A stretch of 42,115 nt of DNA from Oceanobacillus luteolus (lineage in GTDB: Bacteria > Bacillota > Bacilli > Bacillales > Amphibacillaceae). Position 1 is the stretch's first letter; the number at the start of each line of letters is the position of its first letter. Shown one piece after another: positions 1 to 8,059 of this stretch. A model generated the notes under the pieces. It ran no database searches, had not been told where the DNA came from, and saw nothing but the letters and a program-made list of their open reading frames with translations. The stretch covers positions 1-42,115 of the forward strand of contig NZ_JAMBON010000032.1 of the NCBI RefSeq assembly GCF_023715655.1, read 5' to 3'. The translations under genes were made by a program, and so were the position numbers.

Positions 1-122
1 TTTGCCGCCCGCTTCCTTCAGATTCCGCGTCGCCACGGACACCCTTGCGTTAAGCTAACCACTACTTCTGCCTTCATGGCTCGGGACTCTCACCCTAGAG
101 ATTACACCCATGCCGGGCGCAC
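1..122 (-). mobile_element. Group IIC intron, 5' end (partial)
   Basis: Read on the minus strand, the intron begins at 122 with GTGCGCCCGGCATGGGTG and runs off the window edge. The start GUGYG, the segment AGGGTGAGAGTCCCGA and the run GCAAGGGTGTCCGTGGCGAC match domain I of the Oceanobacillus iheyensis group IIC intron as I remember that sequence. Group IIC introns are self-splicing ribozymes that usually insert directly behind intrinsic terminator hairpins. This one does so: the terminator of the adjacent glycosyltransferase gene ends at 125, just before the intron boundary. The rest of the ribozyme and any reverse transcriptase gene lie outside the window, so activity cannot be judged. Confidence 0.85.
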
Positions 123-124
123 AC

Positions 125-155
125 AAAAAAGAATGAAGCTATAACAGCTCCATTC
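125..155 (-). terminator. Terminator of the glycosyltransferase pair; intron target
   Basis: A 9-bp stem with one G-U pair (131-139 with 147-155, minus strand GAATGGAGC / GCTTCATTC) and a 7-nt loop is followed on the minus strand by six T (130-125). It lies just behind the stop codon at 161 and directly before the group II intron. Confidence 0.85.
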
Positions 156-160
156 TTTTC

Positions 161-2065
161 CTACTCAAATACAAGTTCCATAAGTTCATTCGTGATCGTT
201 TCCACATCATATCGCTCGTAGATATGTCGATAATCTTTCTTTTCCATTTCTCCACTAGTAAGCTTTTTAATTTTTTCTACCGCTTCATCCACACTTGTTA
301 CGATAAGCTCTTCCGGATAAATCAGATCCGCGCCATCCCAATTGAATACAATCGGAGTAGCTCCACTTGCCATTCCTTCCATCGGCGCAAGATGGAAGGC
401 CTCTAAATCACTTGTCGATAAAATGATGCCAATATCCGTCAGCCATTCCGATATATCCGGACCAAACGGAGAGAAAATGACGTTCTCTTTCCACTCTGCT
501 TGATTAATTTTCTCAAAAACTCGATCGAAAAATTCCATATCTTCTTTTCTATTTTTAAGCCATGGCAAGTCTTGTGGCAGCTTCCCTTTGATATGAAGTT
601 TATAGCGTTTGTCTTCCTGCCATAAACGTTCAAAAATCTCTACTGCTCGGTCGACTCTTTTTAACTTTGGTACAATCCCAATAATCCCGAGATTAAAGTT
701 AGCATCATCCTTCTTCGGTAAATTGAATTTTTTCGTATCAAGCATATTAGGAATGATTTTGATTTTCCTTCGCGGCACACCTAGTACGTGATGAAACTCC
801 TCCATCATATATGGACTGATTGTAATCACATTGGCTACTTTGTTATAGTCCAGTTTTTTCATGTAGCTAGTTTCCAGTTCTTGACGGTGGACACGAATAA
901 ATAATTTTTGGCCTTTTTTTACATGGTTAGGGTAGAACACCGTATTTCCAAGTCCCCATTCACAAAATATGACATCCGCTTGAGCTAACAGTTTCATGCT
1001 CTTTTTTCGATTATGCCGTTTATGCCCTAGCCACTGATCAATTAATACTTTCTTCCCTGCTCGTGCACAAGCCAAGATAAACGGATAAAGGAACTTAAAA
1101 TCATGTCCAGCAATTAGAATCGTCTGTTCCGCTTCGTTAAATGACCAGAGGGAATTCATCAGGATCTGTTTATTTTCTTCATGGCCACACTTTCTCGCTA
1201 GTTCAAAACAATGTTTTGCTGCTGTACGATAAATCTCTTCATTAGTTAAAACTTGCAAAAGCACAGCTTGAAGGTCGTCTAAATTTTGAATGAACAATGG
1301 ATAGTTTTCACCGAGCAATGTTTTGTACATGTCACTATAAGGCAGTATTACCGGCTTTCCTTCTTTTGCATACTGGAGAAATTCATCTAATGACGCTTCA
1401 GATAAGATAACCCCAATATCCTTTTGTGGATCCAAACTATAATACTTCGATTCCCCACCAGCAAATTTCCAATCAAACGTTGGAAGGTCTAACTTGATTT
1501 CTTGAAGAATTTCATTCAGCTTTGTTGCATGCAATGTAGGTCCATCGATGAATTCTGCAATTCCCCGTCTATTGACGAAAGTAGGATGCTCCGATTGGAT
1601 GGAAACTTTCATCAGCGGAAGATAGATTACTTTTTCAGCAAACCCTGCCTCCCTGCCCCATTTTTGCAGCTGTTGTATAGAATCCGTAAAAGTGAATGGA
1701 TAGTCTATCAACGGAACGGCGTCATCCTTGGTCATAAAAGGAATAGTTCTTGATGGCGGAAATACGGTGACGGAATCGAGGCCATCAAGGCCACCCATCC
1801 AGATTAAGATGTCAGGTTTCTTAGTCACCTTTAAATATTTAATCGCTTTTTCCACATTGTTGATGACAGCAAATTTTTCTTCCCGCAATTGCTCTATAGT
1901 AAAAATCTCAACGTCATCCACTTGAATCGTTTTATTTTTTTCAGTAAGGATGCTCACTTTTATCCTTGTATCCTCGGATATGATTTCCAGAAGTGAAAGC
2001 AAAGCTTGCTTGTTGGATTGATACACGCTCTCACTGATGTAGATAAGAATATTTAATTGTTTCAC
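161..2065 (-). CDS. Two-part glycosyltransferase (GT4-type C-terminal domain)
   Basis: The protein has 634 residues, far longer than the 350-400 of a normal GT4 enzyme. Residues about 315-634 form a GT-B glycosyltransferase: HRQELETSYM and VITISPYM in the acceptor half, then LGIIGIVPKLKRVDRAVEIF and the E-x7-E pair (E555 and E563 in EAFHLAPMEGMASG) that contacts the nucleotide sugar. Residues 1-310 look like a second, degenerate Rossmann or CgeB-like half without clear catalytic residues. There is no signal peptide, so the enzyme acts in the cytoplasm. The start overlaps the stop of the upstream gene (ATGA at 2062-2065), so the pair is translationally coupled. Proximity to tagO suggests work on a wall or surface polymer; donor and acceptor are unknown. 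Confidence 0.7.
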   Translation of the reverse strand: MKQLNILIYISESVYQSNKQALLSLLEIISEDTRIKVSILTEKNKTIQVDDVEIFTIEQLREEKFAVINNVEKAIKYLKVTKKPDILIWMGGLDGLDSVTVFPPSRTIPFMTKDDAVPLIDYPFTFTDSIQQLQKWGREAGFAEKVIYLPLMKVSIQSEHPTFVNRRGIAEFIDGPTLHATKLNEILQEIKLDLPTFDWKFAGGESKYYSLDPQKDIGVILSEASLDEFLQYAKEGKPVILPYSDMYKTLLGENYPLFIQNLDDLQAVLLQVLTNEEIYRTAAKHCFELARKCGHEENKQILMNSLWSFNEAEQTILIAGHDFKFLYPFILACARAGKKVLIDQWLGHKRHNRKKSMKLLAQADVIFCEWGLGNTVFYPNHVKKGQKLFIRVHRQELETSYMKKLDYNKVANVITISPYMMEEFHHVLGVPRRKIKIIPNMLDTKKFNLPKKDDANFNLGIIGIVPKLKRVDRAVEIFERLWQEDKRYKLHIKGKLPQDLPWLKNRKEDMEFFDRVFEKINQAEWKENVIFSPFGPDISEWLTDIGIILSTSDLEAFHLAPMEGMASGATPIVFNWDGADLIYPEELIVTSVDEAVEKIKKLTSGEMEKKDYRHIYERYDVETITNELMELVFE

Positions 2066-3813
2066 TTCATCTTCTCCTTTACGGGAATAAACTCTTCCAT
2101 CAATTCCTGGAGAGGATGATGGTTATATTTTGAGGTTAAAAAGAACTTCGCGAAAATCTGATTTCTATTTCTAACCGAATGGTCGACTAGAGAAGTGAGG
2201 CGGTAATAGTACATCGTGTTAATGTGATCTTCTATAAAAAATTCGTCGTATTCTTGACTGCTGTCGAGGATTCCGAAATAAGTACTTTTTGTAAATTGTT
2301 GTAAGGAGTACTTGCTGATTGCATAGCTACCGATATAGACTTTGAAGTTATCTTTGTCAATATACTGGTTTATCACTTCCTCATAACCGTGAAAAGGTGT
2401 GATAAAGAATACCCAACTGATATTTTTCAGTGACTGCTTTTCAATTGTGCGAATTGTGTTTTGATACTCAGCATCAGATGTAATTGGACAAATCATCGTT
2501 GCAGTCGGGAGCTTCGTTGCATGCTCCATGTTAAATTTTTTAACGATAAAGTCCAGGAAATCTCGATAATTATGTTTCCAAAGGATGGTGCGAGTAACCT
2601 CTCTATATTTTTCAGCAGCTTGTTCAGGTAGTTCCTGCAGACTTTCCAACAGCTCTTGTAAATCTGCTTCCGAAATATACTCCTGTACGAAATCTTTTAG
2701 ATCTGGTGTATGGAGCAACGATTGATTGCAAACTACGAGATTGCCTTGGGAAAGTTGCTCTTCCACCTGGCTATCAATATTGTCTGCCGCTTCGATATAC
2801 CGAACAGTTATAGGCAACGTTGGATCTGAACTGGCATGTTCTTTAGCCTTTTCAGTGATAACTACAACTGTCGGATGTTTTTTGAAGAAATTGACGGGTG
2901 GTGCGCTCGTTGTATACGGAATTAAAAATACAGACGGTGTGTCAGCATGGCTCTTGTACATTTCATACTGCTTCGCATCATGAGTTAGAACAAATTCTAC
3001 ATGCGAAAGTAAACCTATAAATCTTTCTACCTCTATTGATGGTTGTTTATGCCAAAGTATCACTGGTATATTGGACGTCTCACACCAGAGCAACAGTCTT
3101 CCAATCGGGGAAGTATGGTCTTCCAACTTCCCCCATTCCTCTGAAATAATTTCTCCCGCTTCAAGCAGGACGAAATCAGGGATTGTCTTTTCAATTACTT
3201 TTTTCCATTCATACGTGTCTAATCGATTTATCTGGGTAACTGCAGATAAGCCAATAACCGAGCTATGTGACAGAACCCCCGCAATTTCCAGGTTATTCAA
3301 GTGACGGATTGAACTTTTCACTTTCCGTTTAACTGGTATAAATGGCGAAGTAAAGATTTTACTGATTTCCATTTTCCCATTACCGGCAACACGAATGGTT
3401 AAACGCGCCGCCTTCGTGTTCGGCGCAGGAACGATGGTTGTCAATGTATTTAAGCGGATGTTATGTTTTTTTGCTTGCTGGTTATTTTCATCGTATTCAA
3501 TGAGATATATGTTGTAATCGAGAGTTTGAGTGACTTTACCTTCTATTAAGATGGAGTTCTGCGGATGAAGGGTGATTTTATTATGTCTTTCTTCGATTGT
3601 GGAAAAACTTGTATGACCTTCCCAGAAATTCACATATGTATTTTTTGATGTGTTTGCTTTAAGTTGTAATGCGTTATTTTCAAGGGAAAAATCGATGAGC
3701 GATGGTTGATAGAACCAGTTGTTACTATCAAAAAATGTAGTTGAAAGATTATCAAAAGTAATAAACTCAGGCTCTTTTAATTTGTTTTTAAATTTTTCCA
3801 GAAACAGCATCAT
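2062..3813 (-). CDS. Multidomain glycosyltransferase-like protein
   Basis: This 583-residue protein has no confident family name. Residues 1-165 read as a beta-rich, carbohydrate-binding-like region. The middle (about 170-410) resembles CgeB/GT4-like proteins: VLTHDAKQYEMYKSH, LIPYTTSAPP, and a C-terminal helix region ending WKHNYRDFLDFIVKKF. The end (about 435-583) begins TATMICPITSDAEYQNTIRT and NISWVFFI, recalling the first strand and helices of a GT-A (GT2) fold, but no DxD motif follows, so it may be vestigial. It is the first gene of a two-gene operon with the next glycosyltransferase (4-bp overlap). ATGATG occurs at the start, so the second ATG is possible. It is probably involved in decorating a surface polymer or protein; that is inference. 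Confidence 0.5.
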   Translation of the reverse strand: MMLFLEKFKNKLKEPEFITFDNLSTTFFDSNNWFYQPSLIDFSLENNALQLKANTSKNTYVNFWEGHTSFSTIEERHNKITLHPQNSILIEGKVTQTLDYNIYLIEYDENNQQAKKHNIRLNTLTTIVPAPNTKAARLTIRVAGNGKMEISKIFTSPFIPVKRKVKSSIRHLNNLEIAGVLSHSSVIGLSAVTQINRLDTYEWKKVIEKTIPDFVLLEAGEIISEEWGKLEDHTSPIGRLLLWCETSNIPVILWHKQPSIEVERFIGLLSHVEFVLTHDAKQYEMYKSHADTPSVFLIPYTTSAPPVNFFKKHPTVVVITEKAKEHASSDPTLPITVRYIEAADNIDSQVEEQLSQGNLVVCNQSLLHTPDLKDFVQEYISEADLQELLESLQELPEQAAEKYREVTRTILWKHNYRDFLDFIVKKFNMEHATKLPTATMICPITSDAEYQNTIRTIEKQSLKNISWVFFITPFHGYEEVINQYIDKDNFKVYIGSYAISKYSLQQFTKSTYFGILDSSQEYDEFFIEDHINTMYYYRLTSLVDHSVRNRNQIFAKFFLTSKYNHHPLQELMEEFIPVKEKMK

Positions 3814-3845
3814 ATCATATCCTCACCTACTTGTATTAGATATAA

Positions 3846-3864
3846 ATTATACCATGAATTCATG
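3846..3864 (-). promoter_or_regulatory. Extended -10 promoter with 12-bp palindrome
   Basis: On the minus strand TGGTATAAT (3854-3846) is a consensus TGn-extended -10 box about 35 nt upstream of the ATG at 3813. No good -35 is visible. A perfect palindrome, CATGAATTCATG (3853-3864), sits exactly in the spacer and touches the TGn, where a repressor or activator could bind. Confidence 0.5.
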
Positions 3865-3900
3865 ACTACTTCCTAATACAGCTTCATAGAAAAAAAAGAC

Positions 3901-3943
3901 AAAAAAGTGGTTTGCACGACAGTTGTCGACAAACCACTTTTTT
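3901..3943 (-). terminator. Intrinsic terminator behind the nucleotidase fragment
   Basis: A perfect 13-bp stem AAAAAAGTGGTTT / AAACCACTTTTTT (3901-3913 with 3931-3943) has an inner hairpin CGACA/TGTCG. On the minus strand it is followed by a T-rich tract. It closes the tagO-side transcript before the promoter of the glycosyltransferase pair. Confidence 0.85.
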
Positions 3944-3955
3944 ATTTGTGTAACA

Positions 3956-4810
3956 TTATTGAGCTGAAACTTCGACAATTCTTCCTTCTTTTTCAGTTGG
4001 AATATTGTCACTGCCGAGACGTACTAAATGATCCCGGAAGTTACCCCAGTCTGATTGTCCAAGGTCTGTCACACGACCCTCAGCATAAGCTTTTTCAAAA
4101 ACTGTATAACCGTCTCCACCTTTTGCAGTGAACGCATTGGTAGCGATTGTGTACGTCTCGTCATCTTTTACTTCAACGAGCTTACCTGCTTCATCTTCAT
4201 ATTGAAGTGATACGACACGGCTTCCTACTTCTTTAGATGCATCAAATTCTACTTTTCCACCAGCAACATGAAGGAATCCGCCATTTTCACTTGGATAGTT
4301 GCCAACACTGATTTCAAATGCTTCTTTTAACTCCGCACCAGTTACATCTGCAACTGCAAGCGTATTACCGAAAGGAAGAACTGTGATGACTTCACCTACT
4401 GTAACAGGACCAGCATCAATCGGCGCACGGATTCCGCCACCATTTTGAAGTGCCATAATTACATTTTCATCATATTCTTTCGCTGCATGTAACATACCGT
4501 CTGTAATGATATTACCTAAGATTGTTTCATTTTTACGAACACTTTCACCTGTTTCATTTCCTTCATCACCAGCACGTGGATTCTCTAGAGCTTGTTCCAA
4601 CGTTACTCCAATTTCTTCCTGAGAAACTTTTTCCACTTGTTCTTTATATTCTTTGAGCATTTCTGCCGCAACCGGATCTTCTACTTGCTCACTTACTGGA
4701 ATCAGTTCACCAGCTTGGGAGACGATGACACCATTTTCGTCGAATTCCACTTCCAATAGACCTAGATTACTGTTCCCATTTCCTGTCTGCACAATTACCG
4801 TAGGGTCATT
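3956..4810 (-). pseudogene. 5'-nucleotidase C-terminal fragment (5'-truncated)
   Basis: The reading frame encodes the C-terminal substrate-binding domain of bacterial 5'-nucleotidase/UDP-sugar hydrolase (UshA/YfkN family): ETILGNIITDGML, ALQNGGGIRA, VTVGEVITVLPFGN and TNAFTAKGGDGYTVF. The N-terminal metallophosphatase domain and any signal peptide are missing. The frame opens directly behind the tagO stop (TAA at 4813-4811) with the residues NDPTVIVQTGNGN. The IVQTG stretch is normally the end of the catalytic domain, so the junction falls inside a formerly longer gene. The first possible start is GTG at 4792, with no Shine-Dalgarno in front. It is probably a deletion remnant. Expression would require reinitiation or readthrough from tagO, which is in the same frame. 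Confidence 0.8.
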
Positions 4811-5899
4811 TTACTTATTCACTTCTTTAACATTCTTGACTTTCCAGAATATCTTTCTCAAGAAATCTACTACCGGACGTTTTCCTCCCAGCACAATTCC
4901 CGCCAACTCAGCAAAAATGTGAAGGAATAAGAACACAAATACAGTAATTATAAGTGTAAATTGTAAACTCGCTTCTGAAAATAATATTGCCAGTCCACCA
5001 AATGCTGCACTAAACAAATAAATGATCAGAACCGTCTTCCTGTGGCTGTAACCTGCTTTAATAAGTTGATAATGAATATGTTTGTTGTCGGCTGCCATGA
5101 TGTTTTCCTTATTATATGCTCGGCGTATAATCGCAACAATTGTATCGAAAATCGGTACAGCAAGGACAATAATTGGTACGACAAAACTTAAGAAAGCTAC
5201 GTTCTTAAATAATCCAAGCATGGAAACGACTGCCACCATGAATCCTAGAAAGTTCGAACCGGTATCTCCCATGTAAATTTTTGCTGGATAAAAATTATGG
5301 GGAAGAAACCCGATATTAGCACCAATGAGCACGATACTGATATATGCAACGATTATTTGCGCATCAGCTAGCGCCATTATAAATATGCTGATTAAAGCAA
5401 TTGTGGTTACTCCCGTTGCCAAACCATCTAGACCATCTATCAAATTAATGGCGTTTGTTATCCCAACTACCCACAGTACAGTGATTAGGACACTAAAAAA
5501 TCCAAGATCAATTGTACCGATGAAAGGCAGAGTGACCCGTTCAATGATCAGGCCGGAAGAAACGATAAAAGAAGCTGCAACGAGCTGACCAGTTAATTTT
5601 GCAATTGGTTTTATGCTGAAACGATCATCAAGAGCACCTGTGATGATGATTACGAGTGCACCAAGAACGATTTCAGGTAAATGCTCATGTTGTGGCATCA
5701 AATATAAACCACCAATTAAAGCACCTAGAAATATAGCGATGCCTCCAAGTCTCGGTTTGACTTCCTTATGGATTTTACGATAATTCGGGAAGTCAACTGC
5801 TCCAATCTTCACGGCAAATTTCTTGACCAGATAGGTGAGCAGGAAACTTGCGATAAATGCTATCATGAAAGCCATCGCTAAGTCGACATAATTTACCAT
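4811..5899 (-). CDS. tagO: Undecaprenyl-phosphate GlcNAc-1-phosphate transferase
   Basis: This polytopic membrane enzyme of the MraY/WecA/TagO family has 362 residues, a normal length. It transfers GlcNAc-1-phosphate from UDP-GlcNAc to undecaprenyl phosphate on the cytoplasmic face, the first step of wall teichoic acid or related polymers. Family motifs are present: RKIHKEVKPRLGG (41-53), the Mg-binding Asp pair D91-D92 in GALDDR, NLIDGLDGLA (152-161), MGDTGSNFLG (210-219), FDTIVAIIRR (251-260) and HIHYQL (274-279). About ten hydrophobic segments are visible. It starts with ATG after AGGAGAAT. The neighbouring glycosyltransferase genes fit a polymer-synthesis block. A nucleotidase fragment follows its stop codon without a gap. 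Confidence 0.93.
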   Translation of the reverse strand: MVNYVDLAMAFMIAFIASFLLTYLVKKFAVKIGAVDFPNYRKIHKEVKPRLGGIAIFLGALIGGLYLMPQHEHLPEIVLGALVIIITGALDDRFSIKPIAKLTGQLVAASFIVSSGLIIERVTLPFIGTIDLGFFSVLITVLWVVGITNAINLIDGLDGLATGVTTIALISIFIMALADAQIIVAYISIVLIGANIGFLPHNFYPAKIYMGDTGSNFLGFMVAVVSMLGLFKNVAFLSFVVPIIVLAVPIFDTIVAIIRRAYNKENIMAADNKHIHYQLIKAGYSHRKTVLIIYLFSAAFGGLAILFSEASLQFTLIITVFVFLFLHIFAELAGIVLGGKRPVVDFLRKIFWKVKNVKEVNK

Positions 5900-6061
5900 A
5901 GTATTCTCCTAGTTATTATAGTTGTTACATGTATCGACTAAATTATAACTAATCAAGGGCAGGTAGAGCAAATTTAATTAGTACATTTTTAGGTCTGTTA
6001 AGGTGTATTGCACTTTGGTAGAATGATTTTGGAGAGCAAAATTTAAATGGGAGTTGAGTAT

Positions 6062-6466
6062 ATGGGCGTTTATATTTTTGTATTAGCTGCAGCAATTGCA
6101 GTATTTGGTATTTTAATTTTTTATAAAAGAAATGTCGAGCTAATTAAAGAAGACCCTAGCAAAACCGAAGAAGCACATAAAAATTTCTTCATCGGCGCAG
6201 CAATCAGTGAATCGATTCCATTGATTTTAGTCATCATGGGCATTGTCAATCTCGAGCAAGTCCCAATGGAGGAGATTTACTTCCCAGCAATCATCGTTGT
6301 TTTCCTTATAGTATTTTCCGTGTTCTTTATTTTCCTGCAGCGGGCAGTTGGAACGGACGAGGAGAGTAAACCACGGGTAACAACCTTTTCCCTAATTGCC
6401 GTAGCAGTGACGAATGCAATACCGTTTATTGCGCTTTTGTTCTTGTTTATGTCGACGCAGGCTTAG
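6062..6466 (+). CDS. Four-helix membrane protein resembling a doubled ATP synthase c subunit
   Basis: I do not know a characterised homologue. The 134-residue protein has two helix hairpins. Helix 2 contains FIGAAISESIPLILVIM and helix 4 contains LIAVAVTNAIPFIALLF. Both align with the ion-binding helix of AtpE in this same window ([17 protein letters not shown]), with the essential Glu kept in helix 2 and replaced by Asn in helix 4. The helix 1-2 loop is polar and lysine-rich, as in c subunits. The Gly-rich helix 1 typical of c rings is absent. I chose ATG 6062, behind GGGAGTTGAG; an in-frame ATG at 6047 behind GGAGAG would add five residues. The gene stands alone. Its function is unknown; a proteolipid-like or sensor role is speculation. 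Confidence 0.7.
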   Translation: MGVYIFVLAAAIAVFGILIFYKRNVELIKEDPSKTEEAHKNFFIGAAISESIPLILVIMGIVNLEQVPMEEIYFPAIIVVFLIVFSVFFIFLQRAVGTDEESKPRVTTFSLIAVAVTNAIPFIALLFLFMSTQA

Positions 6467-6510
6467 TGGTTGGTGATGTTGTAGTCTGTCTTATTGGCGC
6501 TTGCCTTGTT

Positions 6511-6667
6511 GGGGTGAGCGGTTTTTCTGTAGGAGTGAGCGCTTCTTCTAGCGGGGTGAGCGCTTTTTCGTGCGGGGTGAGCGGAATTCATGGAGTCATG
6601 AGCGCTTTCCCCTCCGATGTGAGCGGGATTTACATGACCATGAGCGCCTTTCCCCCGCTACGAGCGA
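6511..6667 (+). repeat. Tandem array A, 21-bp period
   Basis: The word GAGCG recurs at 6516, 6537, 6558, 6579, 6600, 6621, 6642 and 6662, a 21-bp step with a 20-bp last step. A typical unit reads GGGGTGAGCGCTTTTTCGTGC; later units diverge (CATGAGCGC, GATGTGAGCGG). The array lies between the c-like membrane protein and the ThrE-type genes. A reading frame runs through it (VSAFSCG-type heptads), but it has no ribosome binding site and no family resemblance, so I treat it as non-coding. Confidence 0.9.
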
Positions 6668-6768
6668 ATTATCAAAATCCCTCCCAACTATTCCCCCATT
6701 CTTTATTTCAACTACTGAAAAGTGTACAATTTGAATAGGTGAATTTACAGGATAGGTGGTGACATGAA

Positions 6769-7521
6769 GTGATAAACGCAAAAGAACGAGCCAGCATAGA
6801 AAAGGTCTGCATGATCGCTGGGAAAATCATGCTGATGAGCGGGGCGGAGACGCATCGGGTGGAAGATACGATGCATCGGATGGCCCGTGCGTTTGGTGTG
6901 GAGAGTGCCCAGGTACATGCGACGCCGACTGGGATAAATTTCTCGACGGGCGTGGCTGAAATGAATAGTTTTTTGCGGATTTCAAAACGGCCTACTGATT
7001 TGAATAAAATTGCGGAAGTGAATAAAATTTCCAGAAGAGTGACGGCTGGGGAACTTGATATGGATGAAGCGTATGTGCTGCTCCGGGAAATAGAATTAGC
7101 GGCACCGGGATATACACCTTGGGTTCAAATTGTCGCAGCTGCACTTGTGAGTGGCTGCTTTGCCATCATGTTCAAAGGTGAATGGGTCGACTTTTTACCT
7201 GCCTGTCTTGCTGGTGGGCTCGGATTCGTGGTGATGTTTTATATGGACCGGTTGCTGGAAATCCGCTTCTTAGCCGAATTCTTTGCAGCATTTGTCATTG
7301 GTGTCAGCTCGTACCTGTTCGTCAGCAATGGATTTGGGATGGAGTTAAGTAAGGTGATCATTGGCGCGGTGATGCCGCTCGTTCCGGGATTGCATATTAC
7401 GAACGCCATCCGGGATCTCGTGGCGGGCCATCTCATATCTGGAATATCCAAGGGAATTGAAGCGACATTGACGGCATTTGCGATTGGCGCTGGTGTGTCA
7501 CTCATTTTCGCATTTGTCTAG
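6769..7521 (+). CDS. ThrE-type threonine/serine exporter, large subunit
   Basis: The 250-residue protein belongs to the DUF1212/YjjP part of the ThrE family. The cytoplasmic N-terminal segment has MSGAETHRVEDTMHRMARAF and VHATPTGINFS, followed by about five membrane helices with VMPLVPGLHITNAIRDL. In many Bacillales the Corynebacterium-type ThrE exporter is split into two proteins, and the second follows 11 bp later. I chose GTG at 6769, behind AGGTGGTGA; the ATG at 6764 is followed at once by a stop. The likely role is export of small amino acids or related metabolites; the true substrate cannot be read from the sequence. Confidence 0.85.
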   Translation: MINAKERASIEKVCMIAGKIMLMSGAETHRVEDTMHRMARAFGVESAQVHATPTGINFSTGVAEMNSFLRISKRPTDLNKIAEVNKISRRVTAGELDMDEAYVLLREIELAAPGYTPWVQIVAAALVSGCFAIMFKGEWVDFLPACLAGGLGFVVMFYMDRLLEIRFLAEFFAAFVIGVSSYLFVSNGFGMELSKVIIGAVMPLVPGLHITNAIRDLVAGHLISGISKGIEATLTAFAIGAGVSLIFAFV

Positions 7522-7532
7522 GAGGGATTTTT

Positions 7533-7970
7533 TTGACGATACTTGCACAACTTGTTACGAGTTTTATTGCATCAAGTGGATTCGGAATCCTTTTTGGCGC
7601 GCCGAAAAAATCCCTTATTCAATGTGGTCTCGTCGGAATGTCGGGGTGGATGCTGTATTACTATTTGACCCCAGGCTATATGAATACTGTACCAGCGACA
7701 ATTTTTGCGGCAATGCTTGTCTCTGTGCTGAGTTTTATCTGCGCCAGAACTTTCAAGGTGCCAATCATCATATTTAATGTTTCAGGAATCATTCCGCTCG
7801 TTCCAGGGGGACTTGCGTATAATGCGATGCGTCATTTTGTGGAAAATGATTATACGACGGCGCTGGAATTGTCGGCTGAGGTCGCGTTACTTGCTGGCGG
7901 AATCGCAATTGGCTTGATGTTTTCAGAGGTGGTGCGGGAAATCGTACGAAAGCTCGCACCGCGGAAATAA
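7533..7970 (+). CDS. ThrE-type threonine/serine exporter, small subunit
   Basis: The 145-residue protein has four or five membrane helices and matches the DUF3815/YjjB part of the ThrE family: FGILFGAPKKSLIQCGLVG near the N-terminus and SGIIPLVPGGLAYNAMR around residues 85-105, which mirrors the PLVPGLH motif of its partner. The start is TTG behind AGGAGGGA, 11 bp after the large subunit, so the two are cotranscribed and probably form one complex. No terminator is obvious before zwf, but zwf has its own promoter candidate. Confidence 0.85.
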   Translation: MTILAQLVTSFIASSGFGILFGAPKKSLIQCGLVGMSGWMLYYYLTPGYMNTVPATIFAAMLVSVLSFICARTFKVPIIIFNVSGIIPLVPGGLAYNAMRHFVENDYTTALELSAEVALLAGGIAIGLMFSEVVREIVRKLAPRK

Positions 7971-7999
7971 AGTGGAAGTTTTACTGTAGTTCGTTTTTA

Positions 8000-8027
8000 T
8001 TGCGAATTTTTCATTATCCTATAAAAT
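8000..8027 (+). promoter_or_regulatory. Candidate sigma-A promoter of zwf
   Basis: TTGCGA (8000-8005), a 16-bp spacer, and TAAAAT (8022-8027) lie 33 bp before the zwf ATG. The match is 4/6 and 5/6 to consensus. The following Shine-Dalgarno is GCGAGGGG. Confidence 0.45.
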
Positions 8028-8059
8028 AAGTGTAATCCAACAAAGCGAGGGGTAGCTGA

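Noticed and set aside
6466-6738. A 90-codon frame with Val-Ser-Ala-Phe heptads
   Set aside because: It starts at a GTG overlapping the previous stop without a ribosome binding site and follows the 21-bp repeat mechanically.
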